From positions 302,229,122-302,293,121 of the forward strand of contig NC_053390.1 in the NCBI RefSeq assembly GCF_905171765.1: a stretch of DNA of 64,000 nucleotides, read 5' to 3'. The position numbers and the translations under genes are program-made. Numbering within the stretch: position 1 is the stretch's first letter; each line of letters opens with the position of its first letter. Below are positions 20,926-31,981 of the stretch, piece after piece. Source of the stretch: Bufo bufo. Its lineage: Eukaryota > Chordata > Amphibia > Anura > Bufonidae. The notes under the pieces were generated by a model. The model made no database searches. It saw nothing but the letters and a program-made list of their open reading frames with translations, and was not told the origin of the DNA.

Positions 20926-22597
20926 ATTATTATAAATGCACAATGTTGAGGGACCTGGAAAATAAATATATACGTGACATACAGGTTAGACCATAAAATA
21001 TAGTAGCAAGGTGCAGAGGTGGTAACACCACTCTGTGGTGTTACATATAGATTTGTTATTCAGTATATTTTATCTTCACGACAGTGGTGTACTGTCAATG
21101 TAGGCAGAACACACAGTATCTATGTGGCCCTCCAGGTTGGGAGGCCCAGCAAGTGTAATAGCCACACACCCTTCCTTGTCACTCTCCTTGTCCCTTTTAT
21201 TGACAGGATCATATATCTCGCTGGGCCCTGTAATCTCTGTGCATGCGCAGTAGTCATCTGCGCTGCTGGGGAAGCAGAGCCAAATGTATTGCACTTGTGC
21301 CAATAGTATAGGCTATGATGGAGGAACACGATTACAAGGCCTGGTGACATTAAGGGGATGGGCAAAAGGTGAAGGGCAGAGGAGCTCTGGTGCTCTGAGG
21401 GGCTAAGGTCCGCCCTCAAGACCTAATTTATATATCAATGAAAAGTTATATATTTCAGCAATGACGCAACAGAGATAAATAGGTTATTGTTTTATTCATC
21501 AAGAGCAACCTGACCAGGTATTCTGCCTGGTTAAATAGGGTTGTTCCTGATGCCTTACCTTGTTCATCGCTGACCTATGTGTGGGTTACATTACTGAACA
21601 TATGTTTTATTCAATAAAATATATTCCTTTTTTTATTTGTTTTCTGTGCTAAAAGTATTTTTTTATCTTGTTTTTCAATGAAGAGACTTTATTTTTACAT
21701 GATTTTCACATTCATAACCATAACAGCCATAACTTTACATAAGTAAGATTTAAATTTCTATCAATGTTCATTATGGGTTAAATAGTTGCCCATATAGTGG
21801 TTATCCTTTGATTTTAAAAAAAATGTAGTACATTACAGTATCTTTCTAACAAAGCTCCATCCCCGTACCTCTTGTGGACCCAGGGATCTATTAATTAATT
21901 GCTCCGATTGCTCTGCTAGATTTATACCAAGCTGACAGCTCAGAAGGTGTATCTTTTTGCTGCAGCTCTCTCCCTATCACAACTCAGGAGGCAGTTGAAG
22001 GATGAAACAGAGCATGTGCTGCCATGTCAGTGAGCAGGACAAAGAACAAACAGCAGATGGTGCTATACAGATGCATTTTATTGAATAGCTCAGTAGCTAT
22101 ACTACATGTTTAATTACATGCAATTACAAATGTACTCAGATCCAGATGCTGGTTTGAAAACTATAACATACTTTTTGTGGGACAACCCCTTTAATGAAGG
22201 AAAAAAACTGCACCATTATAGAAACATACAGATCACCACAAAGAATATGTTCGCTATATTGTACAAGTTACCAGATACAGTTGTGTGATATTTCCTAGTA
22301 GGCATATTGCTAAAAATGAATTTTTTTGTAATGGTTTTTGCTCCATTATATTTTTTTTGTAATATTCACTTTGCCGAAAAAATTTACTTTTGCTTTCCAG
22401 CTTTTTTTTTTTTTTACCATATAAGTAAAAACTGGAAAGTAAAATGTACATTTTTATGCCATGGATCTTACTGAGCATTTAAAGCTTACGGTAACACCTG
22501 AGTGGTGTTGCCACTCCTACACCCTGCTACTGTCCTTAATGGTCTAACATAAAGTCATCTATGCATTATGTTCCAGGTCCTCTGCATAATGAGCATC
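20926..22597. other. No gene seen
   Basis: Mixed A/T-rich sequence. Short frames near 21019-21420 lack domain content or known motifs. Small repeat scraps (for example GGGACAACCCCTTTAAT at 22180) occur. Confidence 0.5.
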
Positions 22598-22611
22598 TAT
22601 AATAATGTTCG

Positions 22612-25600
22612 TCTTGGAGATTAAACGAGAGTTTACTGTCCCAGAAAATTAATATAGACTCAATTGCCTCTCAAATACAGTTATTTTTTGAAGAAAATAA
22701 CACTACTGGTGGATGCGACCCTCTAACCTGGGAAGCACACAAGGCCGTCCTTAGAGGAGTACTCATTCAACTAGGCGCGAGGGAGAAGAAAGCGAGGAAT
22801 ATGGAAATTGACGATATATTGACAAAAATTAGAGAATTAGAAAGAATTCATAAAGTTTCTTTGTGTAAAAAGATAGAAATTGAACTAGTGCAGCTTAGAA
22901 TTAAATTAAAGATTTGCTTGATACTAATTCCCAGAGATATTTATTTATGAACAGGTTTAAACACTATCTAAATGCAAATAAATGTGGTAAAACCTTGGCA
23001 AATGTAGTGCGAAAAGATAGAGCTGCAACATGTATTTCTAAAATAAAATCTGAAAATAACCTGGACATATATGATTCAGATGGTATAGCAAACACCTTCA
23101 AAGAATTTTATGCCAAACTGTATAATCTCCGCCCAGATAAAAGAGACGACCCCCCTTTAAAACATTATATTGATGACTATCTTAGTAAAATAGATACCCC
23201 TAAAATATCTCAGGAACAAGCGGAATATTTGATTGCCCCATTCACTACTGAGGAAGTTTCCAAAACAATTGATTCAATGGCCAATGGCAAAACTCCAGGC
23301 CCAGACGGTTTTGCTGTCTGCTATTACAAAAAAATTAAAGACATTCTAGCTCCTCATCTAGCTAATTACTTTAATAAGATCTCAAATAATAATCCCCTTA
23401 GGACAGAATCTATGCTAGCCCATATATCTGTGATCCCCAAAGAAGGGAAAGATAATACTTTATGTGGGAACTATAGGCCCATATCGTTGCTTAATAATGA
23501 TATTAAAATATATGCAAAACTATTGGCATCTAGATTGAAAAAATTAATGAACTTTCTGGTAAAAGAGGACCAGGTTGGATTTGTCCCGGGGAGGGAAGCT
23601 AAAGATAATACTATAAAAGTATTACAGGTTATACAAGCGGCGAAGCTGAAGAACATCCCCATGTTATTGGTGGCCTCGGACGCAGAGAAGGCCTTTGATA
23701 GGCTAAATTGGGTTTTCCTGCGTTCGGTCTTAAATAAATTTGCCTTCCCTGCAATCTTTATAGAAAAAATTATGGCACTATACACTACCCCCTCTGCACA
23801 AGTTCGAGCTAATGGTACTCTTTTAGAGTCATTTAATATATATAATGGGACAAGACAGGGTTGCCCCCTATCCCCCCTTCTTTTTGTTTTGTCTCTTGAA
23901 CCCTTTCTATCTAGGATCAGAGATAATCGGAATATTAAGGGATTGTCAACCAAATCAGGCAATCATAAAATAGCTGCTTTTGCAGATGATACCCTCTTCG
24001 TCTTAACAGACCCCCTGAATTCTCTTCCGGAGCATATCAAAGAGTTTGAGGCCTTTAACAAAGCCTCAGATTTTAAAATAAACTTAAACAAATCAGAAAT
24101 ATTTAATGTCTCACTAGATAGCAGTACCTGGGACAGGATAAAAAGTCTAAGTGATCTTAAACCGGCCCCTCACTCCTTTAAATACCTGGGAGTAAATATA
24201 TGTTTAGATCAATTAGACCTATATAAATTTAACCACGTACCCCTTCTTAAAAATATTGAAAAACAACTGAAGGACTGGGAAGCGTTATTCCTCTCATGGT
24301 TTGGGAAAGTCAATATTATTAAAATGATGATCTTGCCTAAAATCTTGTACTTATTCCAGACCCTTCCAATTGAGGTTCCTAAAGAGTTTTTTAATAAGAT
24401 TAAGCGTCTCCTCTTGAAGTTTGTGTGGCAAAACAAACACAATAGGTTATCATATTACACTATGACAAAAAATAAAAAGGAAGGAGGTGTTGGACTTCCG
24501 GACATAGAAGGATACTATAAGGCTACCCTGATAACAAGATTACTGGAGTGGGGTGTTTCCCCAGCCAAAAAACTGTGGGTTGATATTGAAACTGATTGTT
24601 CGGAGATTAGCCTATTCTCTATGTTATGGGAGAATACTAACTATACTCAAAATCTGAGAAGGATCAAAAATCCATTAACAAAATTCTCTCTCAAAAGATG
24701 GCATGCAATCAACAAAACCCTGAACTTTCTCTCTAACAAAAGCCTAGATACACCACTCATAAGTCTCGTCCCCAATACTTGGCATATATGGCACAAAATA
24801 TTCAAAAGCAATAAACTATTAGGAGAGACTCCTATTAAAAACTTTTATGAAAATGGGAAAACCTTGCCCTTAAACAAATTAAAACTCATCTATAGTCAGA
24901 TTAGCATCTCTACTGCTCAATACCAAAAATTTTCGGATCTTCTAAATAAGATTCACCCTGATCATGTTGCCCCAGCTAAAGAGACTGTGGTCTCATCTCT
25001 CCTCCGCAGTCACTCTTCCAGGGATCATCTGATATCTAAGTGTTATAAATTAATAACTGATTCGATTAAACCTTTAACTTACTTGGAGAACTGGAGCAAG
25101 GACCTGAACACTCCATTTAACGCGACACAAACAAGCCACATACTGAAGAATGCTCACTCAATCTCAAGATGCTATTTGTATCAAGAGATGCAATACAAAT
25201 TAACGACACGGTGGTATAAAACACCGGCCTTGTTACATAGAATAAATCCTGAGATTTCGGATTGCTGTTGGAGATGTGGAGGAGAGATAGGGACATACGC
25301 TCATATTTGGTACAAATGTCCTTTAATTGTTCCATTTTGGGAAAAGATAAATAAAATTGTTAATGAGGTTTTCAAAACTAAAACGACCTTCTCTCTACTT
25401 CTGATTCTGTTTAATTGGTTTGATGTATGTCATGCTGGTATTATACATACATAAGTTATGTATGCTTTTCCTCAATGCGGCCAAGATATTAATACCAAGG
25501 AAGTGGCTGCAGAAAGAACCCCCAACGCTAAAGTAATGGTTTCTGGAGGTCAAGAAAATACAGAGCTTTGAAAAAATGAGGTGGACTTTAGCTCATACCA

Positions 25601-26026
25601 GTCAAAGATTTGAGGACATTTGGGAAAAATGGACTACATATCTGACACCAGAAAGAATAAGTTTGATGTTAAATGATTGTGTTTAATTGACTATCTGTCA
25701 AAGTTGAGTTAATGTACCAAGAGGTCTATACATGGACCATTTTCCAAAAGTTTCACTATAATGTTATCTTGACTGGTAACCTGTTTTTTTTTTTCCTTTC
25801 CTGTTCTTTCCTTTACTTCCCTTTTCCCCCTCCCTCCCTCCTTCCCTACTCTTTCCATGTTTGTCATATTTTATTTGTTCCTGTATCAATGACTTTGTTT
25901 CTTTTGATATGGATATATGCATATTATTTTTCAAAAATGTAAAGAAATGTTTTCATTTATTCATTTGGAGTGATGTAACTCCACAGTATATATTTTTGAA
26001 ATACCTTTAAAATAAAAAAGTTTACA
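22612..26026 (+). mobile_element. L1-type LINE, 5'-truncated, with 14-bp TSD
   Basis: Flanked by TATAATAATGTTCG at 22598-22611 and 26027-26040. The 3415-bp insert lacks ORF1 and the ORF2 endonuclease and ends with an AATAAA signal (26011) and a short A-rich tail. This is the standard outcome of incomplete target-primed reverse transcription. Confidence 0.93.
22625..25681 (+). pseudogene. L1 ORF2 fragment: reverse transcriptase and C-terminal zinc knuckle
   Basis: An 846-codon stretch (22914-25454) holds NGKTPGPDGF, NYRPISLLN, SDAEKAFDRLNW (motif A), TRQGCPLSPLLF (motif B), FADDTLFV (motif C, about residue 356) and a C-terminal CWRCGG...YKCP cluster (about 805-823). A one-base deletion near 22910 separates it from about 90 upstream in-frame codons, and another shift near 25445 separates the last 75 codons. 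The gaps are few, so the insertion is fairly young, but the endonuclease is absent and it cannot move alone. L1 versus Tx1 clade is not settled. Confidence 0.9.
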
Positions 26027-26055
26027 TATAATAATGTTCGCAACTGTTTATAACA

Positions 26056-26690
26056 TGTAATATGCCTGGTTCACCAGCAGGTGGCAGCAAATCCGGCAGA
26101 GCTGTAATTATGTAGAATGGAGCTTCCTTCCCCCTGGAGAGAAGATGGTGAGTCCTATTTCCTGGAGGAAGAGTGGGGACCAGTTAGATCTGGTTCTAGT
26201 GCTAGTGGTAGTGTGTATGCTGGTAGAGACTCCATGTTGGAGCTCACAGGATTCTACCACATGCCTTGGCTGAACATAAGCCCAACCAAAGAGTGAAGCA
26301 CAGCATCACAAAGAAAGAAAAGACACTAATTAAGCTTGTCAGGAGGGCAGAGTCAAATATAGCAGAGTTGAGTTTGCCTGCCATTTTAATGCTAAAGCCT
26401 GCTGGAAGCAAGATAAAGCCTGAAATCTGTTTTGGAAAAAAACATTTACTCAAGTAAAGCTGCCATTGAACTTCATCTCAAGGTCTGGACTCAAGTTCTT
26501 CCTTAATCCCTCAATTATTCCCCTTATTTATTGCTTTGGAGCCAAAGCCTGTGGTCCAGCAGTATCCAGGTAGGAGCACTGTGACACACAGAGACATTTT
26601 AGGCCGCAACATACCACTTGGCAATTCCTACACCTGGGACGCGCGACATAGAGGGTCCTAGGGGGAGGCGCCCGTTGCATTACCACTATA
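26056..26690 (+). mobile_element. Candidate LTR
   Basis: Starts TGTAATATGCCTGGTTCACC and may end GCATTACCA near 26686. Its first 70 bp match, inverted, sequence near 20840-20920. I found no flanking duplication, so this is a family-level guess from two related starts. Confidence 0.4.
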
Positions 26691-26812
26691 AATATGTTAT
26701 GAGGATATCATTTTCTATGCCTAAATAGCTACTCAATAACATTACTGGTCACAGGCATAATATAACTAGTATAAACCGTATTCCTGAAGCGGTTTAGGGA
26801 CTGAAAATCTTA

Positions 26813-26886
26813 TCTTTCTAATAGTGTAATGGTAAACCTCCTGCCTGTCATATGGGAATGTGTGGGGTTCAGTTCCTGACAGAGAC
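26813..26886 (+). pseudogene. tRNA-Asp(GTC)-like sequence (pseudogene or SINE head)
   Basis: TAGTGTAATGG (A-box-like), GCCTGTCATATGGGA (anticodon arm close to tRNA-Asp with GTC) and GGGTTCAGTTCCTG (B box) occur in tRNA spacing. The acceptor stem pairs poorly, so it is not a working tRNA. It may be an old pseudogene or the promoter of a tRNA-derived SINE. Confidence 0.6.
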
Positions 26887-26931
26887 CTATAAAATAACTT
26901 CTCCAGTAAAGCTTACAGCTAGGGATGAGCG

Positions 26932-27035
26932 AACCCGAACTGTATAGTTCGGGTTCGTACCGAATTTTGGGGTGTCCGTGACACGGACCCGAACCCGAAC
27001 ATTTTCGTAAAAGTCCGGGTTCGGGTTCGGTGTTC
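26932..27035. promoter_or_regulatory. hAT subterminal GTTCGGG/CCCGAAC motifs, left
   Basis: Several direct and inverted copies of GTTCGGG lie just inside the left terminus, mirrored at 41660-41775. hAT transposases bind short subterminal repeats, so these are likely binding sites (inference). Confidence 0.6.
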
Positions 27036-27442
27036 GGCGCTTTCTTGGCGCTTTTTGAAAGGCTGCAAAGCAGCCAATCAACAAGCGTCATACTACTTGC
27101 CCCAAGAGGCCATCACAGCCTTGCCTACTATTGGCATGGCTGTGATTGGCCAGTGCAGCATGTGACCCAGCCTCTATATAAGCTTGGGTCACGTAGCGCT
27201 GCACGTTAGGGCGAGATTAGGCATAGGGAGAGGTTGCTGCTGCGACGTTAGGGCGAGATTAGGCAGATTAACTCCTCCAAAAGACTTCATTCTGTGATCG
27301 ATCTGCAGCTGTGGATCATTGGAGTGCTAATATCGACTTGCTCACTTTTTTGAGGCTGCCCAGAGCGTTTTTAGATCACTTTTTTCTGGGGTGATCGGCG
27401 GCCATTTTGTGGCTTGTGGTGCGCCAGCACAAGCTATCACCA

Positions 27443-27835
27443 AGTGTATTTAACCATCAATAGTGTGGTTATTTTTTGCTATATCCTACATCAGCTGCAG
27501 GCTGAGCCTGTGTCACCGAAGTGCATTTAACCATCAACAGTCTGGTTATTTTTTGGCCATATACTACATCAGCTGCAGGCTGAGCCTGTGTCACCGAAGT
27601 GCATTTAACCATCAACAGTCTGGTTATTTTTTGGCCATATACTACATCTGGTGCAGGCTGAGCCTGTGTCACCGAAGTGCATTTAACCATCAACAGTCTG
27701 GTTATTTTTTGGCCATATACTACATCTGTTGCAGGCTGAGCCTGTGTCACCCAAGTGCATTTAACCATCAATAGTGTGGTTATTTTTTGGTCATATACTA
27801 CATCAGGGGCAAGTTGAGCCTGTCACCCAGCGCCT
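27443..27835 (+). repeat. 78-bp tandem repeat, about five copies
   Basis: The unit starts GTGCATTTAACCATCAACAG, with starts at 27521, 27599, 27677 and 27755. Because 78 is a multiple of 3, open frames appear on both strands. They are artefacts. It lies in the 5' non-coding part of the large hAT. Confidence 0.93.
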
Positions 27836-27839
27836 AAAA

Positions 27840-28560
27840 AATAGACCTGACATTTCTATTCAACCAAATGTGTACTGTTTTAGCTGGTCAAGTTATTTGT
27901 AGTGACTGTAAAAGCACACTTTTTGTTCTGGGTTGAAAAACTATTCCCAAATTTGCCATTCTCAAAATAACTAGTTTCTGCTATATGAGGCCTACTTGAA
28001 ATCTATCCCAAAAAGAATATCTTACATTGAAGGTGCTGATAGTGTCATTCAGAAAAATTTAACACACGCTACCGTGCAGATACAAGTCTAATTCTGTGAT
28101 TAAACCTATACCTGTCACACAGCGCAAAAAAAAAACAGGCCTCACATTTCTATTCAACCAAATCTGTACTGTTTTAGCTGGTCAAGTTATTTGTAGTGAC
28201 CGTAAAAGCACACTTTTTGTTCTGGGTTGAAAAACTATTCCCAAATTTGCCATTCTCAAAATAACTAGTTTCTGCTATATGAGGCCTACTTGAAATCTAT
28301 CCCAAAAAGGATATCTTACATTGAAGGTGCTGATAGTGTCATTCAGAAAAACCTAACACACACGCTACCGTGCAGATACAAGTCTAATTCTGTGATTAAA
28401 CCTATACCTGTCACACAGCGCAACAAAAAAAACAGGCCTCACATTTCTATTCAACCAAATCTGTACTGTTTTAGCTGGTCAAGTTATTTGTAGTGACCGT
28501 AAAAGCACACTTTTTGTTCTGGGTTGAAAAACTATTCCCATATTTGCCATTCTCAAAATT
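27840..28560 (+). repeat. About 297-bp tandem repeat, 2.4 copies
   Basis: The block starting CATTTCTATTCAACCAAAT recurs near 27848, 28145 and 28443 with only small differences. It is non-coding and directly precedes the transposase start. Confidence 0.9.
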
Positions 28561-28576
28561 GTGGTGAACGGGAACA

Positions 28577-30076
28577 ATGAGGAAAACATCTAATAAGGGA
28601 CGCGGACGCGGACGTGGACATGGTCGTGGTGGTGTTAGTGGACCCTCTGGTGCTGGGAGAGGACGTGGCCGTTCTGCCACAGCCACACGTCCTAGTGAAC
28701 CAACTACCTCAGGTCCCAGTAGCCAGCAGAATTTACAGTGATATTTGGTGGGGCCCAATGCCGTTCTAAGGATGGTAAGGCCTGAGCAGGTACAGGCATT
28801 AGTCAATTGGGTGGCCGACAGTGGATCCAGCACGTTCACATTATCTCCCACCCAGTCTTCTGCAGAAAGCGCACAGATGGCGCATGAAAACCAAGCCCAT
28901 CGGTCTGTCACATCACCCCCATGCATATCAGGGAAACTGTCTGAGCCTCAAGTTATGCAGCAGTCTCTTATGCTGTTTGAAGACTCTGCTGCCAGGGTTT
29001 CCCAAGGGCATCCACCTAGCCCTTCCCCAGGGGTGGAAGAGATAGAATGCACTAACGCACAACCACTTATTTTTCCTGATGATGAGGACATGGGAATACC
29101 ACCTCAGCACGTCTCTGATGATGACGAAACACAGGTGCCAACTGCTGCGTCTTTCTGCAGTGTGCAGACTGAACAGGAGGTCAGGGATCAAGACTGGGTG
29201 GAAGACGATGCAGGGGACGATGAGGTCCTAGACCCCACATGGAATGAAGGTCGTGCCACTGACTTTCACAGTTCGGAGGAAGAGGCAGTGGTGAGACCGA
29301 GCCAACAGCGTAGCAAAAGAGGGAGCAGTGGGCAAAATCAGAACACCCGCCGCCAAGAGACTCCGCCTGCTACTGACTGCCGCCATCTGGGACCGAGCAC
29401 CCCAAAGGCAGCTTCAAGGAGTTCCCTGGCATGGCACTTCTTCAAACAATGTGCTGACGACAAGACCCGAGTGGTTTGCACGCTGTGCCATCAGAGCCTG
29501 AAGCGAGGCATTAACGTTCTGAACCTTAGCACAACCTGCATGACCAGGCACCTGCATGCAAAGCATGAACTGCAGTGGAGTAAACACCTTAAAAACAAGG
29601 AACTCACTCAGGCTCCCCCTGCTACCTCTTCTGCTGCTGCCGCCGCCTCGGCCTCTTCTGCTGTTGCTGCCGCCGCCTCGGCCTCTTCCTCCGCCTCTGG
29701 AGGAACGTTGGCACCTGCCGCCCAGCAAACATGGGATGTACCACCAACACCACCACCTGCGTCACCAAGCATCTCAACCATGTCACACGGCAGCGTTCAG
29801 CTCTCCATCTCACAAACATTTGAGAGAAAGCGTAAATTCCCACCTAGCCACCCTCGATCCCTGGCCCTGAATGCCAGCATTTCTAAACTACTGGCCTATG
29901 AAATGCTGTCATTTAGGCTGGTGGACACACACAGCTTCAAACAGCTCATGTCGCTTGCTGTCCCACAGTATGTTGTTCCCAGCCGGCACTACTTCTCCAA
30001 GAGAGCCGTGCCTTCCCTGCACAAACAAGTGTCCGATAAAATCAAGTGTGCACTGCGCAACGCCATCTGTGGCAAG
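28577..30076 (+). pseudogene. hAT transposase, N-terminal part (BED finger)
   Basis: The frame begins at the ATG at 28577 with an Arg-Gly-rich stretch (RGRGRGHGRGG). It is broken by an in-frame TGA at 28739-28741, then stays open to the solo LTR at 30077. An acidic low-complexity region is followed by a BED-type zinc finger (WHFFKQCADDKTRVVCTLC...TTCMTRHLHAKH, about 29430-29575), an Ala/Ser-rich linker, and the start of the hAT catalytic region (SISKLLAYEMLSFRLVD). BED fingers bind DNA at the element ends. The reading continues after the LTR at 31049. Confidence 0.9.
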
Positions 30077-31048
30077 TGCAGCACGCCAGACCTGCAGGGT
30101 ATAGCGAAGCGAGGTCACGGTTATAGGCACTCGAGGGTTGCTCACTGTATTGGAGAAACCTGGGCAGGCATGCGGCAGTGAAGGAGAGGTAGACACGGTT
30201 CCTCTGGGGCACACTCTGTATATAGGGACCAGGCCTGATGGTGGATGAGGTGCCCTGGATGTTACAGGTATTTTTAGTGCCTGGGGCAAGGTCCCTGTTG
30301 GATTCGTGACGCCAGTGCCTGTAACGGTGGCACACCGATTTATAGGAGGAATAACTGAGTACTCAGTGGATAAACCAAACGTTGCTTTACTTGGTGAACA
30401 CAGTCCAACTTTGTACATACAGTTACAGTTGATAGTGATGATAATGCAGTCCCTTGAACAATACTTCACAAGCAGGTAGACTTTAAATAGTGGCAGGTAT
30501 TAATCATGCAAGATACTTAGAGGGCACAACGGTTGATGCTTTACAGTACAATGCTGCTCTATTCCCTTCAGCTATTCTAGCTGGCTGGATCCCAAGCCCC
30601 GGATGCCTAAATGCTGGCTTTAATCCTTGGTATATAAATTCTCTCTCCAGTATTGGCGCTTGCTGTACTTTATAGAACCTCTGCCCATCAGGGTACTTAT
30701 CTGACCTGGTATTGTCCTTACTCGGCTTGAGGGTAACTGCAGGTTTCTCCCAGGAGGTGCTGTCCTGCAACTGGGGTGTCTCTACTGAGCTAATCCTAGC
30801 CTCAGGAGCTTCAGGTGGACGAAGTAACTCCTCTAGTCCCCTGGAATGAACTACCACTCCCCTGTCTGGGCCTTCCTATATATATCTAGGGCTCTCTAGC
30901 TCCCTCTAACGTCTGGGAGGCTAAACTACACCCTGACAGGCCTGACACCCAGCTAACACAGGGAAATGCATACACATAACATTACAGGTAATAAAAACAC
31001 ATTAACCCCTTTTGTGCAGTGCCCACCTTTACCTAGTGGGACACTACA
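30077..31048. mobile_element. Solo LTR inside hAT transposase
   Basis: TGCAGCACG...ACACTACA (TG...CA; minus strand TGTAGTGTCC) is flanked by the 4-bp duplication CAAG (30073-30076 and 31049-31052). The transposase reading becomes continuous (GK|VHLTTDTW) when it is removed. It is 972 bp with no internal genes. A TATATATA box near 30878 may be its promoter on the minus strand. Confidence 0.85.
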
Positions 31049-31319
31049 CAAGGTCCACCTAACCACAGATACGTGGACCAGTAAGCACGGCCAGGGAAGC
31101 TATATCTCCCTAACTGCACACTGGGTAAATGTAGTGGCGGCTGGGCCCCAGGCGGAGAGCTGTTTGGCGCACGTCCTTCCGCCGCCAAGGATCGCAGGGC
31201 AACATTCTTTGCCTCCTGTCTCCTCCTCCTCCTACTCAGCTTCCTCCTCCTCTTCTTACACCTGCTCATCCAGTCAGCCACACACCTTCACCACCAACTT
31301 CAGCACAGCCCGGGGTAAA
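31049..31319 (+). pseudogene. hAT transposase, middle part
   Basis: This continues the hAT frame: VHLTTDTWTSKHGQGSYISL contains the first catalytic Asp region typical of hAT (TTDTW/TSDLW). A Ser-rich insertion follows. It is interrupted by the BEL element, whose TSD GTAAA occupies 31315-31319. Confidence 0.88.
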
Positions 31320-31824
31320 TGTTCTGTCCCCACATGAAGGCGAATGAAGGTGTAACTGATAATGCCTTTGTGACTGTCCTACCTTCGTATCCAAGCAGTG
31401 GAGCAGACCGGACCGGCAGATGCTCAGGTTAGATGGATCCAGACGTAGACATGAGGATGCAATCAAACGTGGGTTTATTTGATCCAGAGCAGTGTCATAC
31501 GGTGATACAATACAGGAATGCAGTAGATGCTGTCATGTGGATGTCTTTTCTGAGGCTAACTGCTGGTCAAAAACTGATGCCTTCACAAGCCGAGGTGTGT
31601 GTCTCCAGTCACAAAGGAATGCAGCACTGAAAAAGGCTACAGGAAGTGACCAGGCCCAAGGCTGCTAAAACCACGCCCAGAGATAAAACTTTATAGACAA
31701 CGAACGAGGCGTGCAGCATACAAATTCCGGCCAGCAGATGGCAGCAGAGAACAATAGACTTAAACAACATAGGTAAAACAAGAAATAATACAGTGCAGAA
31801 ATTCAATATGAAAGGAACAGCACA
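31320..31824 (-). repeat. BEL 3' LTR
   Basis: TGTTCTGTCCCCACATGAAG...GGAACAGCACA on the plus strand. A purine tract (GACGGAGAG on the minus strand, 31825-31833) abuts its 5' side as expected for plus-strand priming. Confidence 0.93.
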
Positions 31825-31981
31825 CTCTCCGTCTGAAATTCACTTAGGGGATTTCACTATGACGAATGTCCATAAAATATAAACAACCTATAAAAGAAAA
31901 ACATGTTAGAATGCAAACATAGATTAGTCCTATTTTCCGACTTGGAATGGAGAAGATCTGCGAAACTTGATACAGTCCTGT

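Noticed and set aside
27463..27774. Overlapping open frames of about 100 codons on both strands
   Set aside because: A 78-bp tandem repeat (multiple of 3) keeps both strands open. There is no domain content.
28745..30181. Single 478-codon host ZBED-like gene
   Set aside because: It lies inside TIRs with an 8-bp TSD, its last codons are LTR sequence, and it has a stop upstream. It is a transposase pseudogene rather than a domesticated gene.
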